Shown here: positions 23,858 to 33,600 of the stretch, one piece after another
How positions within the stretch are numbered: position 1 is the stretch's first letter
How the letters are laid out: the number at the start of each line of letters is the position of its first letter
Source: Deltaproteobacteria bacterium
GTDB lineage: Bacteria > Myxococcota > Kuafuiibacteriia > Kuafuiibacteriales > Kuafuiibacteriaceae
Direction: 5' to 3'
Length of the DNA stretch: 64,000 nt
NCBI GenBank assembly: GCA_016703535.1
Contig: JADJBV010000001.1
Coordinates: 4,764,001-4,828,000 of the forward strand
The notes under the pieces: generated by a model
What the model was told of the DNA's origin: nothing
Database searches by the model: none
What the model saw: only the letters and a program-made list of their open reading frames with translations
Position numbers and translations under genes: made by a program

Positions 23858-24457
23858 ATGGCCCGGGATTATCGCTGGACCTGCCTCATTTTGGGGGCCG
23901 TGCTCCTCGCATGCGGCGCCCAGGCACCGCCCCCCGCCGCGCCCCCCGGGTCCCCGCCCCCCGACGCTCCCCCCCCACCACCCCCGGCCCCCCAAGGGAC
24001 CGAGGGATCGGGGGCGATCAGCACCCCGGAGGCCGATCGTTGGCGGGCCGCCCGGGCCGAACGCCTCGGTCTTTCGCCGGACGCCGCGGCCCTTCGGGAC
24101 GAAGCGATGTTGCACGGTCCAGGGGAAGACGGGTTGTGGTGGGACGAGCAGCTGGCCGCCGAGACCCACGAACTTTGGGAGCGGCTCTGCAAAGAGTGCC
24201 ACCACGGCTCGAGGAAACGAGAGAAGGTCCTGGCCTATCCTCCGCCGCCCCGGGACTGGGCCCGGACCCCCACGCGCTTCTTCACCTGGGATCACGAGCC
24301 GAAGGTTGCGTTTCAGATCGTGATGGCCGGAGCCAAAGCCCGCCCCGGCGAAAAGGACATGCCGGCTTGGAAGGACCAGCTCAGCCGGGAGCAGGTGTGG
24401 GGGCTGATCTACTTCGTGAATCGAGTGTCCCTGGGAAAAAAGAGCGGCCTGCGTTGA
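23858..24457 (+). CDS. c-type cytochrome lipoprotein
   Basis: Starting at the ATG at 23858 (AGGAG about 8 bases upstream), the protein has a signal peptide with lipobox VLLAC (Cys about 18) and a long Pro-rich linker. One class I cytochrome c domain follows: CKECH at 111-115 and a distal Met168 in DMPAWKDQLS. The final helix QVWGLIYFVNRV is typical of this fold. It should be a mono-haem electron carrier tethered to the outer or inner membrane facing the periplasm. It is divergent from the kinase/cupredoxin operon. An upstream 33-codon extension of the frame is rejected because it has no signal-like features. Confidence 0.88.
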   Translation: MARDYRWTCLILGAVLLACGAQAPPPAAPPGSPPPDAPPPPPPAPQGTEGSGAISTPEADRWRAARAERLGLSPDAAALRDEAMLHGPGEDGLWWDEQLAAETHELWERLCKECHHGSRKREKVLAYPPPPRDWARTPTRFFTWDHEPKVAFQIVMAGAKARPGEKDMPAWKDQLSREQVWGLIYFVNRVSLGKKSGLR

Positions 24458-24581
24458 GGGCTGGCTTGTAGAACGATCTTGGCCTTTGCGCCCCCCGCGC
24501 GGGCCCGCCCGTGAGCGCGCACAACCCAGGCAACCCCCGACTTGAACAAGTCCGATCCCTTGTCGTTCCATTGGGCAAGAG

Positions 24582-25880
24582 ATGAGGATTTGCTCGCGCC
24601 CCAGCGTCGCCGCCGTTTTGTTGTTCGCCTGCACCCCGACGGTGTCTGAGCCCGCCAGCGAAGAGGCGACGCCCCAGAAGCGTTACAGCGGGCCCAACGT
24701 ACGCCCGGCCGCGGCTTACCCAGCCCCACCGGAGGTTCAGCTGAACCCAACAGCGGCGCGGCCCGAAATGGGCGCGAGCTTGGGGTGGCGGCCCGATCGG
24801 CTCTTGGCGGATCAAGTTCGGGGACCCGACGACCCCGTCCTGGTGGAACTCACCGCCGACCACCGTCCGTTCTACCCAGTGCGACACGACCTCGTCCTGG
24901 AGGGTCTCAGCAGCACTGGGCGGAACCTGGTCGTGGCGCTCAGTTCCGATCGGCCCGAGTTCACGGCCTTCGCCTACGGCCAGGTGCAAGGCGGAGTTCT
25001 GGGGCCGGAGTTGGGGATCGCGACTGGGCCAATTGACCTCGATCTTTCGCTGCACGCCCACACCTTCAAATTGGCCTACTGGTTCCAGCCCGTCGACAAA
25101 GACGGGGCCCGCGGTGAGATCCGACAGATCGGGCTCAGCCTCTTCACGGCGGAGCACTACGCAGCTCACGGACGCGAATCAGAGGGGGTCATCATCATCG
25201 ATTGGACCGAAATCCCTCGAAGGGGAGGCAAGGTCGACGACTGGTTGCTCGATCGAGCTACCGCCGCTGAAGTCGCCTTTGCGGAAGCAACCTGGGGTTC
25301 GGCGGTCAATCTCGAGACCACCACGTCGGGTAAGGTGACGGCCTTGGCGAAGGCGATCCTCAACGGAATTGGATCCCGGATCGGCATTCCCTCGGACGCC
25401 CTCCTCGGTCAGCCCCCGTTTGAACAATATCGACGGGCCGCGGCAGGGATCGAGTTCCTTTGGTGCGACAACCACGCCCGTATCTTCCAACGGGCCGCCT
25501 CGAGCTTTGGAATTGGGACTCGGCGCATCGAGTTGCTCAGTCATTGCGACGCGGAAGGTGGATTTCGTGTCTGCACCGCCGACGGGCATGCGACCACCGA
25601 GTATTTCGACGAGGAGCAGAACCGGTGGATCTGGATCGACTTGACCGGGCAGGTCCTGGCGGCCCACCGCGCCAATGGTGCGCCCCTTGACGCCCAAGGA
25701 TTTCAGCGGGCGTTCAACGACCCAGACGGCGAACCGGTGGTGTTGTCCGTCTATGATCCATCGACCCGCACAACCGATGAGATCGCCTTGGATCCGAACG
25801 AGCCGCGCTGGGATTTGAAGCGCTTCTTCAACCCGGATCAGCGGTTCCTGTACTACCTCAAAGGGGCAGCACCTCGTTGA
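24582..25880 (+). CDS. Transglutaminase-like lipoprotein
   Basis: The signal peptide ends in the lipobox VLLFAC (residue 17). The C-terminal half has a transglutaminase/papain-like core: Cys295 in WCDNHARIFQRAASSFGIGTRR, His336 in GHATTEY and Asp353 in WIWIDLTGQ. These give a complete Cys-His-Asp triad in the expected order. The N-terminal 200 residues are beta-rich and resemble no family I know. Codon use is slightly less GC-biased at third positions than in the neighbours. It may cleave or cross-link peptides at the envelope. It follows the cytochrome gene after 124 bases; no terminator is obvious between them. Confidence 0.7.
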   Translation: MRICSRPSVAAVLLFACTPTVSEPASEEATPQKRYSGPNVRPAAAYPAPPEVQLNPTAARPEMGASLGWRPDRLLADQVRGPDDPVLVELTADHRPFYPVRHDLVLEGLSSTGRNLVVALSSDRPEFTAFAYGQVQGGVLGPELGIATGPIDLDLSLHAHTFKLAYWFQPVDKDGARGEIRQIGLSLFTAEHYAAHGRESEGVIIIDWTEIPRRGGKVDDWLLDRATAAEVAFAEATWGSAVNLETTTSGKVTALAKAILNGIGSRIGIPSDALLGQPPFEQYRRAAAGIEFLWCDNHARIFQRAASSFGIGTRRIELLSHCDAEGGFRVCTADGHATTEYFDEEQNRWIWIDLTGQVLAAHRANGAPLDAQGFQRAFNDPDGEPVVLSVYDPSTRTTDEIALDPNEPRWDLKRFFNPDQRFLYYLKGAAPR

Positions 25881-25905
25881 TCGCGCCAACGCGCGGCGAA
25901 ACACC

Positions 25906-27477
25906 TCAAAGTTCGGTGAGCGGCGGCAGCTCCGGCGCGGTGACCCAGGCTTCGGGCATCGGCGCCCCGTTCAAGGACTCGAGGAAGGCCACCAGCGCAT
26001 CGACCTCTTCGTCGTTGAGCAACAAGGGCACCACCTTGGGATCCCGGCCGGCGACGGCCTCACCTCCACGGTTGTAGTGGGCCACCACCTCTCGCAGCGT
26101 CCGGTAGCGACCGGAGTGCATGTACGGAGGGGTCATGGCCACGTCCCGGAGGCCCGGCGTCTTCCAGCGCCGCTTCAGGCCTTCAGCTTCGCTCAGATCG
26201 ACGTCGTAAAAGTGGGCCCTGGAGTTGTCGCTCGGATCGTCGCTGTAGCGACCGTCGCGTCGAAACGGGTTGGTCTTCAGCTTGGAGAGCCCGTCCCACA
26301 ACCCCCAAGGCAAACAACTTTTCCCGTTGACGCAATCGCAGCGCCCGAACCCCTCCGGGCAAGCGTCTTCGGTCGGCACGAACGGCCCATCTTGCGGGAC
26401 CCCCACGTTGTGAAAGTTGTTGTCGGTCAGGAGCGGGCCCGAGTGGCACTCGATGCAGCTGGCGTCGCCCACGAACAGACGAGCGCCTTGTTTGGCGCGT
26501 TCCGAGATCCCGTCGTTGTCCACCCCTTCTTCGTCGAGGGCCGCCACCCAACGATCGAAGGGCGAGTCCTGGCTGATCAAGGTCGTCTCGTAGGCGGCGA
26601 GGGCCTTGGCGTAGTTGACGTAGACTCGGTTCACCAATTCTTGATCGGCCGCGGCCATACAATCGAAGGCGTCGCCAAAGGGTTCAGTGCTCGAGCCCCG
26701 CTGGCAACCGGCGGTGGAGCCGGGGCGCCCTTCGAAAGGGAAGCGGGGCCGACAGCTGACCGCTGCGGTGCCGACCCCTTCCTCGAGGCAAAGGGGCAAA
26801 GGACAAGCGCCGGCCGGGCCGCGGTTGCAGCTGCCATCGGCGGCCAATACGGCCTTCTGATCCGCCAAGCTCCACTCGACCGGCAAGGGCCCAAAGATCG
26901 CCTGGTATTCGTCGCTGAAGCCGTCGACCAAACGCCACAACACCCGCAGGCGTGTGCCACCAACGCTGACCGGGCTTTCGGTGACCGCGAGGATCTGGGC
27001 CCACAAGGAGTCGTTGCGGCCGTTCCAGTACCAAAGTTCGTTGAAGGCCGAGTTGGTCGAAGGTTGGCTCGACACGTCGTAGGCGCCGACGCCGATCGAG
27101 ACCTGAGCCTGGGAGGTGTGGTCGCTGCCACCCCGGGCCGGATCGTGGCAGGTCGCGCACGAAAGCTGGAGTAAGGTGCCCTTTTCGCCGCGCCCCGGCG
27201 GGACCCCCACCGGTCGCCCCAACATGTCGACCAACGTAGAACGCCCCGAAAAGCCGCCGTCGAAGTAGAGCCGATGACCAAAGGCCTGGGCTGCCGGATC
27301 GTCGGCGTAGCGATTGGAGCGATCGACCGGCGGCGTCAGCGGGGAAAGGGCGGCCAAGCTGCGGAGGGCCTCAAAGCCCGGACCCCGAGTCCCGCCTTGA
27401 TCACACCCCAAGGCCCCCAGCAGCCCCACCCAAGCGAAGCCGCGCAGCAAAAGCCTCAGAGGCCGAAGGACAGGCAC
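25906..27477 (-). CDS. Di-haem cytochrome c peroxidase / MauG-family lipoprotein
   Basis: The precursor has a lipobox (LLGALGC, Cys about 25). Two haem sites are present: CATCH at 107-111 in the N-terminal domain and CIECH at 341-345 in the C-terminal domain, the layout of the CCP/MauG superfamily. The regions RYADDPAAQAFGHRLYFD and TPGLRDVAMTPPYMHSGRY are also typical. A Cys-containing insertion (about residues 215-265) lies between the domains. Predicted roles are periplasmic H2O2 reduction or oxidation of a protein or small substrate, with electrons from a cytochrome or cupredoxin; candidates for both are encoded within 8 kb. It converges on the transglutaminase-like gene with a 25-base gap. 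Confidence 0.9.
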   Translation of the reverse strand: MPVLRPLRLLLRGFAWVGLLGALGCDQGGTRGPGFEALRSLAALSPLTPPVDRSNRYADDPAAQAFGHRLYFDGGFSGRSTLVDMLGRPVGVPPGRGEKGTLLQLSCATCHDPARGGSDHTSQAQVSIGVGAYDVSSQPSTNSAFNELWYWNGRNDSLWAQILAVTESPVSVGGTRLRVLWRLVDGFSDEYQAIFGPLPVEWSLADQKAVLAADGSCNRGPAGACPLPLCLEEGVGTAAVSCRPRFPFEGRPGSTAGCQRGSSTEPFGDAFDCMAAADQELVNRVYVNYAKALAAYETTLISQDSPFDRWVAALDEEGVDNDGISERAKQGARLFVGDASCIECHSGPLLTDNNFHNVGVPQDGPFVPTEDACPEGFGRCDCVNGKSCLPWGLWDGLSKLKTNPFRRDGRYSDDPSDNSRAHFYDVDLSEAEGLKRRWKTPGLRDVAMTPPYMHSGRYRTLREVVAHYNRGGEAVAGRDPKVVPLLLNDEEVDALVAFLESLNGAPMPEAWVTAPELPPLTEL

Positions 27478-27519
27478 CCGCCCATCAAAGGCGGGGATGC
27501 CGTGGGCGTCAACCCGGGC

Positions 27520-27969
27520 CTATTCGACCCGCCAGGTCCCTTCGCCGATGAGTCCGCCCTCGACGGCGTAGGCCTCGAACTTGAAGCGACCGCCCCCGCC
27601 CCCGGGGCCCAGCTGACCCAACAACCCGGCGGGGGTGGCGATGAGGTAGGGCTCCGACATGGACACGCAGAGGATCGCGGCGCCCGTGCCCGGGCAGTCG
27701 AGCATTCCGGGTGCCGCCCGTCCCCGGACCGCACCGCGCCATTCCGCGTGGGCGTCGGCGCCCGTCCAAGCCCCAGCGACGCCCCAGTCCTCGTCGACCA
27801 CCAAAGCCAACTCAGCCCGAAAGGCCTGGCCGTTCACTTGCCCGACCATCTCACCCGCGTAGTCGCCAGGCACGGGATCCGGGTCGAAGGCACCGCCGCA
27901 GGCCGATAAGGTCAGAGCGCCGAGCCAAACCCATGCGCCTCTCGCGCCCGCATGCCCGCGTGCCCCCAT
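27520..27969 (-). CDS. Small putative lipoprotein
   Basis: Starting at the ATG at 27969, the 149-residue product has a signal peptide with lipobox LTLSAC (Cys about 24). A beta-rich domain follows (GEMVGQVNGQAFRAELALVVD) with two more Cys (PGMLDCPGTG and AILCVSM) that may pair. The frame extends upstream but without signal features. It lies 42 bases before the di-haem peroxidase gene on the same strand, so the two are probably co-transcribed. No family recognised; an accessory of the peroxidase is possible. Confidence 0.6.
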   Translation of the reverse strand: MGARGHAGARGAWVWLGALTLSACGGAFDPDPVPGDYAGEMVGQVNGQAFRAELALVVDEDWGVAGAWTGADAHAEWRGAVRGRAAPGMLDCPGTGAAILCVSMSEPYLIATPAGLLGQLGPGGGGGRFKFEAYAVEGGLIGEGTWRVE

Positions 27970-28076
27970 GGCCACAGCATCGATCCCGGGCCTCAGAAAA
28001 TCGAGACCCCTCGGCCGGTTTGAGCCTTCCACGCATTTGTAAGCCCGTTTTGTCCCCCAACCGGTATGGTGGACGA

Positions 28077-28670
<594 letters not shown>

Positions 28671-28719
28671 CCAGCAAGCCGCAGCGGCACTCGATCCAAA
28701 CGGGTGCGCGGCCCTTCGA

Positions 28720-29895
28720 TCAGGAAGGACCGATCAAGCGGCGGGTGAGTTCGGCCAACTTGGGCCCCACCGACTCCCAGGCGAAGGGCAAGGCTTTGGC
28801 CCGCAGCGCGGCGGGCTCAAAGGCGCCGGCTTCGGCCCGGGCCAAGGTCTCGGCCAAAGCCTGAGCCAGGGGGCCCGGTCCAGGTTCGGTGACCAAGGCG
28901 CCGACCCGGCCGTCGACGAGCTCTCGGACGCCGCCGACGTCGGTGGCCACCACCGGGCGGCCCACCAACAAGGCCTCGACCAACACCGAAGGCAGCCCTT
29001 CGGCCAAAGAGGGCAGCGCGATCACGCTGGCCCGCCCGTAGAGCGCGGGCAGCCCCGACTGATCGAGTTCGCCGGTGATCGTCACCCGGCCCTCGAGGCC
29101 CAGCTGGGCGATCGCCTGGGGCACGTCGAAGTCGGGCAGGCCCTGGCCCACCAATCGGAGGGTGACGTCTCGCCTCGGCAACAACGCAAAGGCCGACAGC
29201 AGCAGGTCGACGCCTTTGGCCCGGGACAAGCGCCCCACGAACAGCAGCTCGGGCGTGCCTTTGGGTGGGGCCTGCAGCTGAAAACGCGAGGCTTTGGCGG
29301 TGAACGGCAAGACCTCGGCCCGGGCGCCGACCAAGGCCAGGTCCTGGGCCAAGCGGTGAGAGACTGCGACGACCTGAGTGGCCCGATGGACCGCTTCCAA
29401 GGCCCGGCGCCGCTTGCCCCCTTCACCAAGTTCACCTTTGGCGGCCCGGACGTCGGTCCCGTGGGCCACGACGATCGCTGGGCAATCCAGGACCCGCCCG
29501 ACCAGGCTGGCGGTGTAGCCCCCTTCATCGAGGAACGATCCCTGGATGACCTTGGGCCGACTGGCCCGGGGCCGCTTCACCAACGCCGCTGAAAGCGCCG
29601 CCGCCGCCGACTCGGTCGACCGGCGCGGCACCGGAAGGAAGGGCACCAACACCGGGCGCGGCTCCAACTTTCGGAGCGCCTCGTCGAGGCCTTCGGGCCA
29701 GCCCGCCGCCCCCCTCGCCTGCCGCGCCCAGGACGACAAAGCCCGAAAGGAACGGGCCGGGACCGGCATATAGACGGTGACGTCGAAGTCTCGGGTCTGA
29801 GCGATGGCCTCGACGGCGCCCCAGGCGAACTCGGGCACCGGCCGCAGCGGGTTGGCCCGGGGAAAGATCACGTGCGCCACCGGCGTTCGCTTCAC
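28720..29895 (-). CDS. Family 4 glycosyltransferase
   Basis: The protein has the GT-B two-domain architecture. The C-terminal domain holds LLFVGRLSRAKGVDLLLSAF and the E-x7-E retaining motif (SLAEGLPSVLVEAL), followed by GRPVVATDVGGVRELV, all standard for GT4 enzymes using nucleotide sugars. I use the GTG at 29895 (AGGGGAG 5 bases upstream) instead of a TTG 15 codons earlier. The usual length (391 aa) is kept. The acceptor and sugar are unknown; no other polysaccharide genes are adjacent. It converges on the MYXO-CTERM gene. Confidence 0.88.
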   Translation of the reverse strand: MKRTPVAHVIFPRANPLRPVPEFAWGAVEAIAQTRDFDVTVYMPVPARSFRALSSWARQARGAAGWPEGLDEALRKLEPRPVLVPFLPVPRRSTESAAAALSAALVKRPRASRPKVIQGSFLDEGGYTASLVGRVLDCPAIVVAHGTDVRAAKGELGEGGKRRRALEAVHRATQVVAVSHRLAQDLALVGARAEVLPFTAKASRFQLQAPPKGTPELLFVGRLSRAKGVDLLLSAFALLPRRDVTLRLVGQGLPDFDVPQAIAQLGLEGRVTITGELDQSGLPALYGRASVIALPSLAEGLPSVLVEALLVGRPVVATDVGGVRELVDGRVGALVTEPGPGPLAQALAETLARAEAGAFEPAALRAKALPFAWESVGPKLAELTRRLIGPS

Positions 29896-30012
29896 GGCGC
29901 TCCCCTGTCCCAGCCCCAGACCCCAGGAGTCAACCGCCAAGCATGGGGCCCCTCTTCACCGGGCGCTCCGGGCAGTTCCGGAACTCGTCCTTGGGTGTAA
30001 GATGCGCCCCGC

Positions 30013-30804
30013 ATGAGCTTCGACCTGCTGCACGCCCTCGAGATCGCCAAAAAAGCCGTGGCCGCCGCCGCCGAGGTCGCCCTGCCCTACTGGGAACAAG
30101 GGGTGATCGTCGAGACCAAGGCCGACCTGTCCCCGGTGACCGCCGCTGACCGAGAGTCGGAGGCGGTGATCCTCCGAATCTTGAGCGACGCCTACCCGAA
30201 CTTTTCGGTCCTGGCCGAAGAGAGCGGCGCCCGGGACGGGGATCCGACCCGCCGCTGGATCGTCGATCCGATCGACGGCACCCGCGGCTTCACCCGAGGC
30301 GGCAAGTTTTGGGGAGCGCTGGTCGGCTTGGAGATCGACGGTGACATCGTGGCCGGGGCCATGGGGGTCCCGGCCTTGGGCGACTTCTATTGGGCCGCCA
30401 AGGGCCACGGCGCCTACAAAAACGGGCACCGCCTCCAGGTCTCGATGATCGATCGCTGGGACTTGGCCACCGTCAGCCTCGGCGAGATGGGCCCGCTGCT
30501 TTCACCCCCTCACGGCCACACGATCACCGAGTTGATCCGCACCGCCGCCTCGGCCCGTTGTTACGGCGACGTGATGGGCGCGGCCCTGGTGTTGAACGGC
30601 CTCGCCGATGTTTGGCTCGAAGCCGGCGTCAAGCCGTGGGATCTGGCGCCCAGCCGGATCTTGCTCGAGGAGGCGGGCGGGCGCTTCACCACCTTCCGAG
30701 GCGACACGCACCTCAACCACGGCACCGCCATCGGCTCCAACGGGCGGCTCCACACCCACGCCCTCGAACGGTTGGCCGGCGCCGGTTCGGTGATCAGTCA
30801 CTGA
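30013..30804 (+). CDS. Inositol monophosphatase-family phosphatase (possible histidinol phosphatase)
   Basis: All three metal-binding motifs of the Mg2+-dependent FIG superfamily are present: LAEESGA, the WIVDPIDGTRGFTRG signature, and the C-terminal VKPWDLAPSRILLEEAGG. The length (263 aa) is normal. The FTRGGKFWG segment and overall spacing resemble HisN-type histidinol phosphatases, but inositol phosphate or PAP (CysQ) cannot be excluded by motif. The last 11 bases overlap the convergent DUF4388 gene. It is divergent from the glycosyltransferase; about 120 bases between them hold no obvious promoter. Confidence 0.85.
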   Translation: MSFDLLHALEIAKKAVAAAAEVALPYWEQGVIVETKADLSPVTAADRESEAVILRILSDAYPNFSVLAEESGARDGDPTRRWIVDPIDGTRGFTRGGKFWGALVGLEIDGDIVAGAMGVPALGDFYWAAKGHGAYKNGHRLQVSMIDRWDLATVSLGEMGPLLSPPHGHTITELIRTAASARCYGDVMGAALVLNGLADVWLEAGVKPWDLAPSRILLEEAGGRFTTFRGDTHLNHGTAIGSNGRLHTHALERLAGAGSVISH

Positions 30805-31561
30805 TCGCCAGGAGCGACATCCGCTCCAGCAACAACAACAAGCCGTGGGAGTCCTCGGCCGACAGCGGGTGGAGCCGGGCTTCGGGGCCGAGCGTCACTC
30901 CGTCGGCCAGGCTGCGCATCGCAAACAAGAGGGCCGGCGGCAGGCCATAACCGTTCCGCTTTTCGTCGTAGGGGGCGATCACCCGGACGTGCCGATGCAT
31001 CAACTTGGCCCGGAGCTCGGCCTTCCGTGCCGGCGAGGCCCGCACCACCATGCCGAAGGCGATCGCCGGCCGCAGATCGACGTAGGTCGGGTTAAAATGG
31101 GCCAAGCGATCCAGGCCCTCTCGCACGTGCAGGTCTTCGGCGGGCACGTCGTAGATCTGGAAGACGCGCCGCCGCGCTTGTTCCGCGACCGCCCGATCGA
31201 TGTCGGCGGCCGGGGCCGCGCCGCTGGAGAGGAGCCGTTCGGCCAGGGCCCGGGCGTCCGGGAAGGGGCCCTCGTCCCAAACCGCCGCCAGGATCTCCCG
31301 GGAGATCACCTTTTGCTGGATCAGAGCCTCCCCAAAAAGCGGCAGGTCCAGCTCGGGGGGCGGCAACACCCCCATCAAAGCGCCCTCGCGAAAGTACAGC
31401 CGATCCAAGCTCTTAGGGGGGCCGAGCTCGACCCGCCCGGTGAAGCGCTGCACGTGGACCGCAAACAGGACCTCATCGAGGGGGATGTCCCGCAGGTCGA
31501 CTGAAAATTGTCCGCCGGGGGTGAGGCCAGCGAGGGCGGCCTCCACGGCCGAAGCGCTCAT
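30794..31561 (-). CDS. DUF4388 (PATAN-like) signalling protein
   Basis: The N-terminal region (about 15-110) matches the DUF4388 pattern: FSVDLRDIPLDEVLFAVHVQRFTGRVEL followed by DRLYFREGALMGVLPP. This family is common in myxobacteria and often linked to two-component signalling and gliding. The rest is helical (AEQARRRVFQIYDVP) and resembles the C-terminal extension of such proteins. There is no receiver domain. It overlaps the end of the phosphatase gene tail-to-tail by 11 bases. Role: probable cytoplasmic adaptor; partner unknown. Confidence 0.7.
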   Translation of the reverse strand: MSASAVEAALAGLTPGGQFSVDLRDIPLDEVLFAVHVQRFTGRVELGPPKSLDRLYFREGALMGVLPPPELDLPLFGEALIQQKVISREILAAVWDEGPFPDARALAERLLSSGAAPAADIDRAVAEQARRRVFQIYDVPAEDLHVREGLDRLAHFNPTYVDLRPAIAFGMVVRASPARKAELRAKLMHRHVRVIAPYDEKRNGYGLPPALLFAMRSLADGVTLGPEARLHPLSAEDSHGLLLLLERMSLLAISD

Positions 31562-31618
31562 GGGGGCGGGAGTCTACCATCGATTGTCGATCCGAGATCG
31601 ACGTGTTAACCCCGCGGC

Positions 31619-32629
31619 ATGGTTGGGTTCATGCCGGGGCGACGCCCGTGGGTCGGGCTGCTCCTTTTGGTCGCTTGCCAGGGGGGCGAAGGCCCGGCCG
31701 GTGACAAAAAGGCCGCCCCCTACCCGCTCCCCAGCGTCCTCCCCACCGGCGAAGTGGTGGCCGAGATCGGCCCGGTCAAGTTGACCACCGCCGAGCTCGA
31801 CAAGCGGCTCCAGGCCCAAAGCCCGTTCTTGCGGGTCCAGCTGCGGGACCTGGATCAGCGCAAAAAATGGGTCGAAAACGAGGTCCGCCTCGAGACCTTG
31901 GCCCAGGAGGCCTGGCGCCGGGGCCTGCAGGACGATCCACGGATCCAGGCCGAGCTGAAGCGGCTGATGGTCCAGCGCTTGATGAACGACCAGCTGGATC
32001 AGCTCAGCAAGTCGCTGGAGGTCACCGAAGCCGACGTCACCTCGGCGTATCAGGCCCGCTTCGAGGAGTTCAACAAGCCGGAGACCATCCGCCTCTCCCA
32101 GATCATCCGCTACGCCAGCAGCCCCGCGGATAAAAAGGCCGCTCGGGCTCGGCTGGAGGCGGCCCGGGACAAGATCCTGGCCGACCAGAAGAAGAACCTG
32201 AACAACACCTTCGCGGACCTGGCGCGGACCGAGTCAGAGGACGAAGAGACCAAAAACGGCGGCGGTGATCTGCAGTTCCTCAACCGGGCCCAGGTGGCCG
32301 AACGGTACGGTGATCCGATCGCGGCCTTGTTGTTCGAACAGACCGAGGTCGGCGAACTCCAGGTGGCCGAAGCCGAAGGGGCGGTGGTCCTCTTCAAAAA
32401 GACCGGCAAACGCCGGGGCGTCACCCGAGGTCTGCCGGAGGTCGTCAACCAACTGCGCGGGCAACTGGTGGCCGAAAAGCGCAACGCGGCCTTCGACGAC
32501 TTCGTGAACACGCTGCAAAAAGACCGCGGGATCCGGGTGGACTACGACCAGATCCCCAAGTTGACGATCAACCTGGAGGCCCCCACCGCAGGGATCCCGG
32601 CGGCACCCGCCAAGGACGGTGGACCGTGA
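31619..32629 (+). CDS. Parvulin-type PPIase lipoprotein (PrsA/SurA-like), first of three
   Basis: A signal peptide with lipobox LLLVAC (Cys about 20) is followed by a SurA/PrsA-like helical N-terminal region (LTTAELDKRLQAQ onwards). A diverged parvulin domain comes next (about 155-280: RLSQIIRYASSPADKKAARARLEAA and NGGGDLQFLNRAQV). Its C-terminus (KDRGIRVDYDQIPKL) is again chaperone-like. It probably holds or isomerises exported proteins. The gene is coupled to the next by a GTGA overlap and heads a run of three chaperones. A second in-frame ATG is at 31631; GTTAAC lies 8 bases upstream of 31619. Confidence 0.8.
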   Translation: MVGFMPGRRPWVGLLLLVACQGGEGPAGDKKAAPYPLPSVLPTGEVVAEIGPVKLTTAELDKRLQAQSPFLRVQLRDLDQRKKWVENEVRLETLAQEAWRRGLQDDPRIQAELKRLMVQRLMNDQLDQLSKSLEVTEADVTSAYQARFEEFNKPETIRLSQIIRYASSPADKKAARARLEAARDKILADQKKNLNNTFADLARTESEDEETKNGGGDLQFLNRAQVAERYGDPIAALLFEQTEVGELQVAEAEGAVVLFKKTGKRRGVTRGLPEVVNQLRGQLVAEKRNAAFDDFVNTLQKDRGIRVDYDQIPKLTINLEAPTAGIPAAPAKDGGP

Positions 32630-33600
32630 GGTGCGCCTGGCTCTTGGCGCTGTTGTTGCCCGCCTGCTTCGAGCACAAGATCCGGCTGGAAGACCAGACC
32701 GTCGTCGAGCTGGTGCCGGTCGGTGAACGCACGGCGGCCACCCCTTTGGCCCGCATCACCGTGGCCGACTACAAAGGCGAGATCGCGCGCCTGCGCTTCG
32801 AGCGGGAAGAGACCCTCTACGCCAAGACCATGCCGCCCGAGCTCAAGGCCCTGGCCTTGGACCAGCTGGTGGAGCGGCGACTTTTGGCCATCGAAGCCGA
32901 AAGTTTGGGCATCAAGGCCTCCACCACCGCGGTCAGCAAAGAGCTGTTGGCCATGAAGGGCGCCTTCACCCAAAAAGAGTTCGAGCAGCTGCTGATCGAC
33001 ACCTTCCAGACCGAGGCTGATCTTCGCCGGGCCCTGGAGGAGCGGATCACCCAGCTGATGGTGCTGGAGACCCAAGCCTTCAATCGCCTCAAGGTCGAAG
33101 AAGCCGACGTCCAAAAAGCCTGGGCCGAAAAACCCGCCGAAGAGAAGATCCGACCCGAGCGGATCCGGGCCCGGCAGATCGTGGTGAGCACCGAAGACGA
33201 AGGCAAAAAGGTGCAGCAAGAGCTGGCCAAAAAGGGCGCGGATTTTGGCGAGATCGCCAAACGCATGAGCATCGCCCCCGAGGCCGAAAAGGGCGGCGAC
33301 CTGGGGTGGTTCGAGCGAGGCCAGATGCCGACCATCTTCGAAGAGGCGTGTTTCCCGCTGCAGCCCCAGCAGGTCTCTTTGTTGATCCCCTCCGAATATG
33401 GCTTTCACCTCTGCCAACTCCTGGAGCGGGAGCCGGAGCGGCCCCTCGGCTTCGAAGAAGTTCGGGTCCACCTGGAGCGCGAGATCCGCACCGATCGTAT
33501 GAGGACCGCCCAAACCGAATACCTGACCACCTTGCGCTCGCGCTTCAACGTGGTGAAGGACGAGGTGGTCTTGGCCACCCTCGACAAGGAGACCCCGTGA
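32626..33600 (+). CDS. Parvulin-type PPIase lipoprotein, second of three
   Basis: The start GTG overlaps the previous stop (GTGA). The signal peptide ends with lipobox LLPAC (residue 14). An N-terminal chaperone segment (residues about 45-165) precedes a well-conserved parvulin domain near 178-275: RIRARQIVVSTEDEGKKVQQEL, FGEIAKRMSIAPEAEKGGDLGWF and IPSEYGFHLCQLLE. It should catalyse prolyl isomerisation or act as a chaperone in the periplasm. The stop overlaps the start of the third PPIase gene, again GTGA, so the three products are probably made in fixed ratio. Confidence 0.87.
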   Translation: MRCAWLLALLLPACFEHKIRLEDQTVVELVPVGERTAATPLARITVADYKGEIARLRFEREETLYAKTMPPELKALALDQLVERRLLAIEAESLGIKASTTAVSKELLAMKGAFTQKEFEQLLIDTFQTEADLRRALEERITQLMVLETQAFNRLKVEEADVQKAWAEKPAEEKIRPERIRARQIVVSTEDEGKKVQQELAKKGADFGEIAKRMSIAPEAEKGGDLGWFERGQMPTIFEEACFPLQPQQVSLLIPSEYGFHLCQLLEREPERPLGFEEVRVHLEREIRTDRMRTAQTEYLTTLRSRFNVVKDEVVLATLDKETP

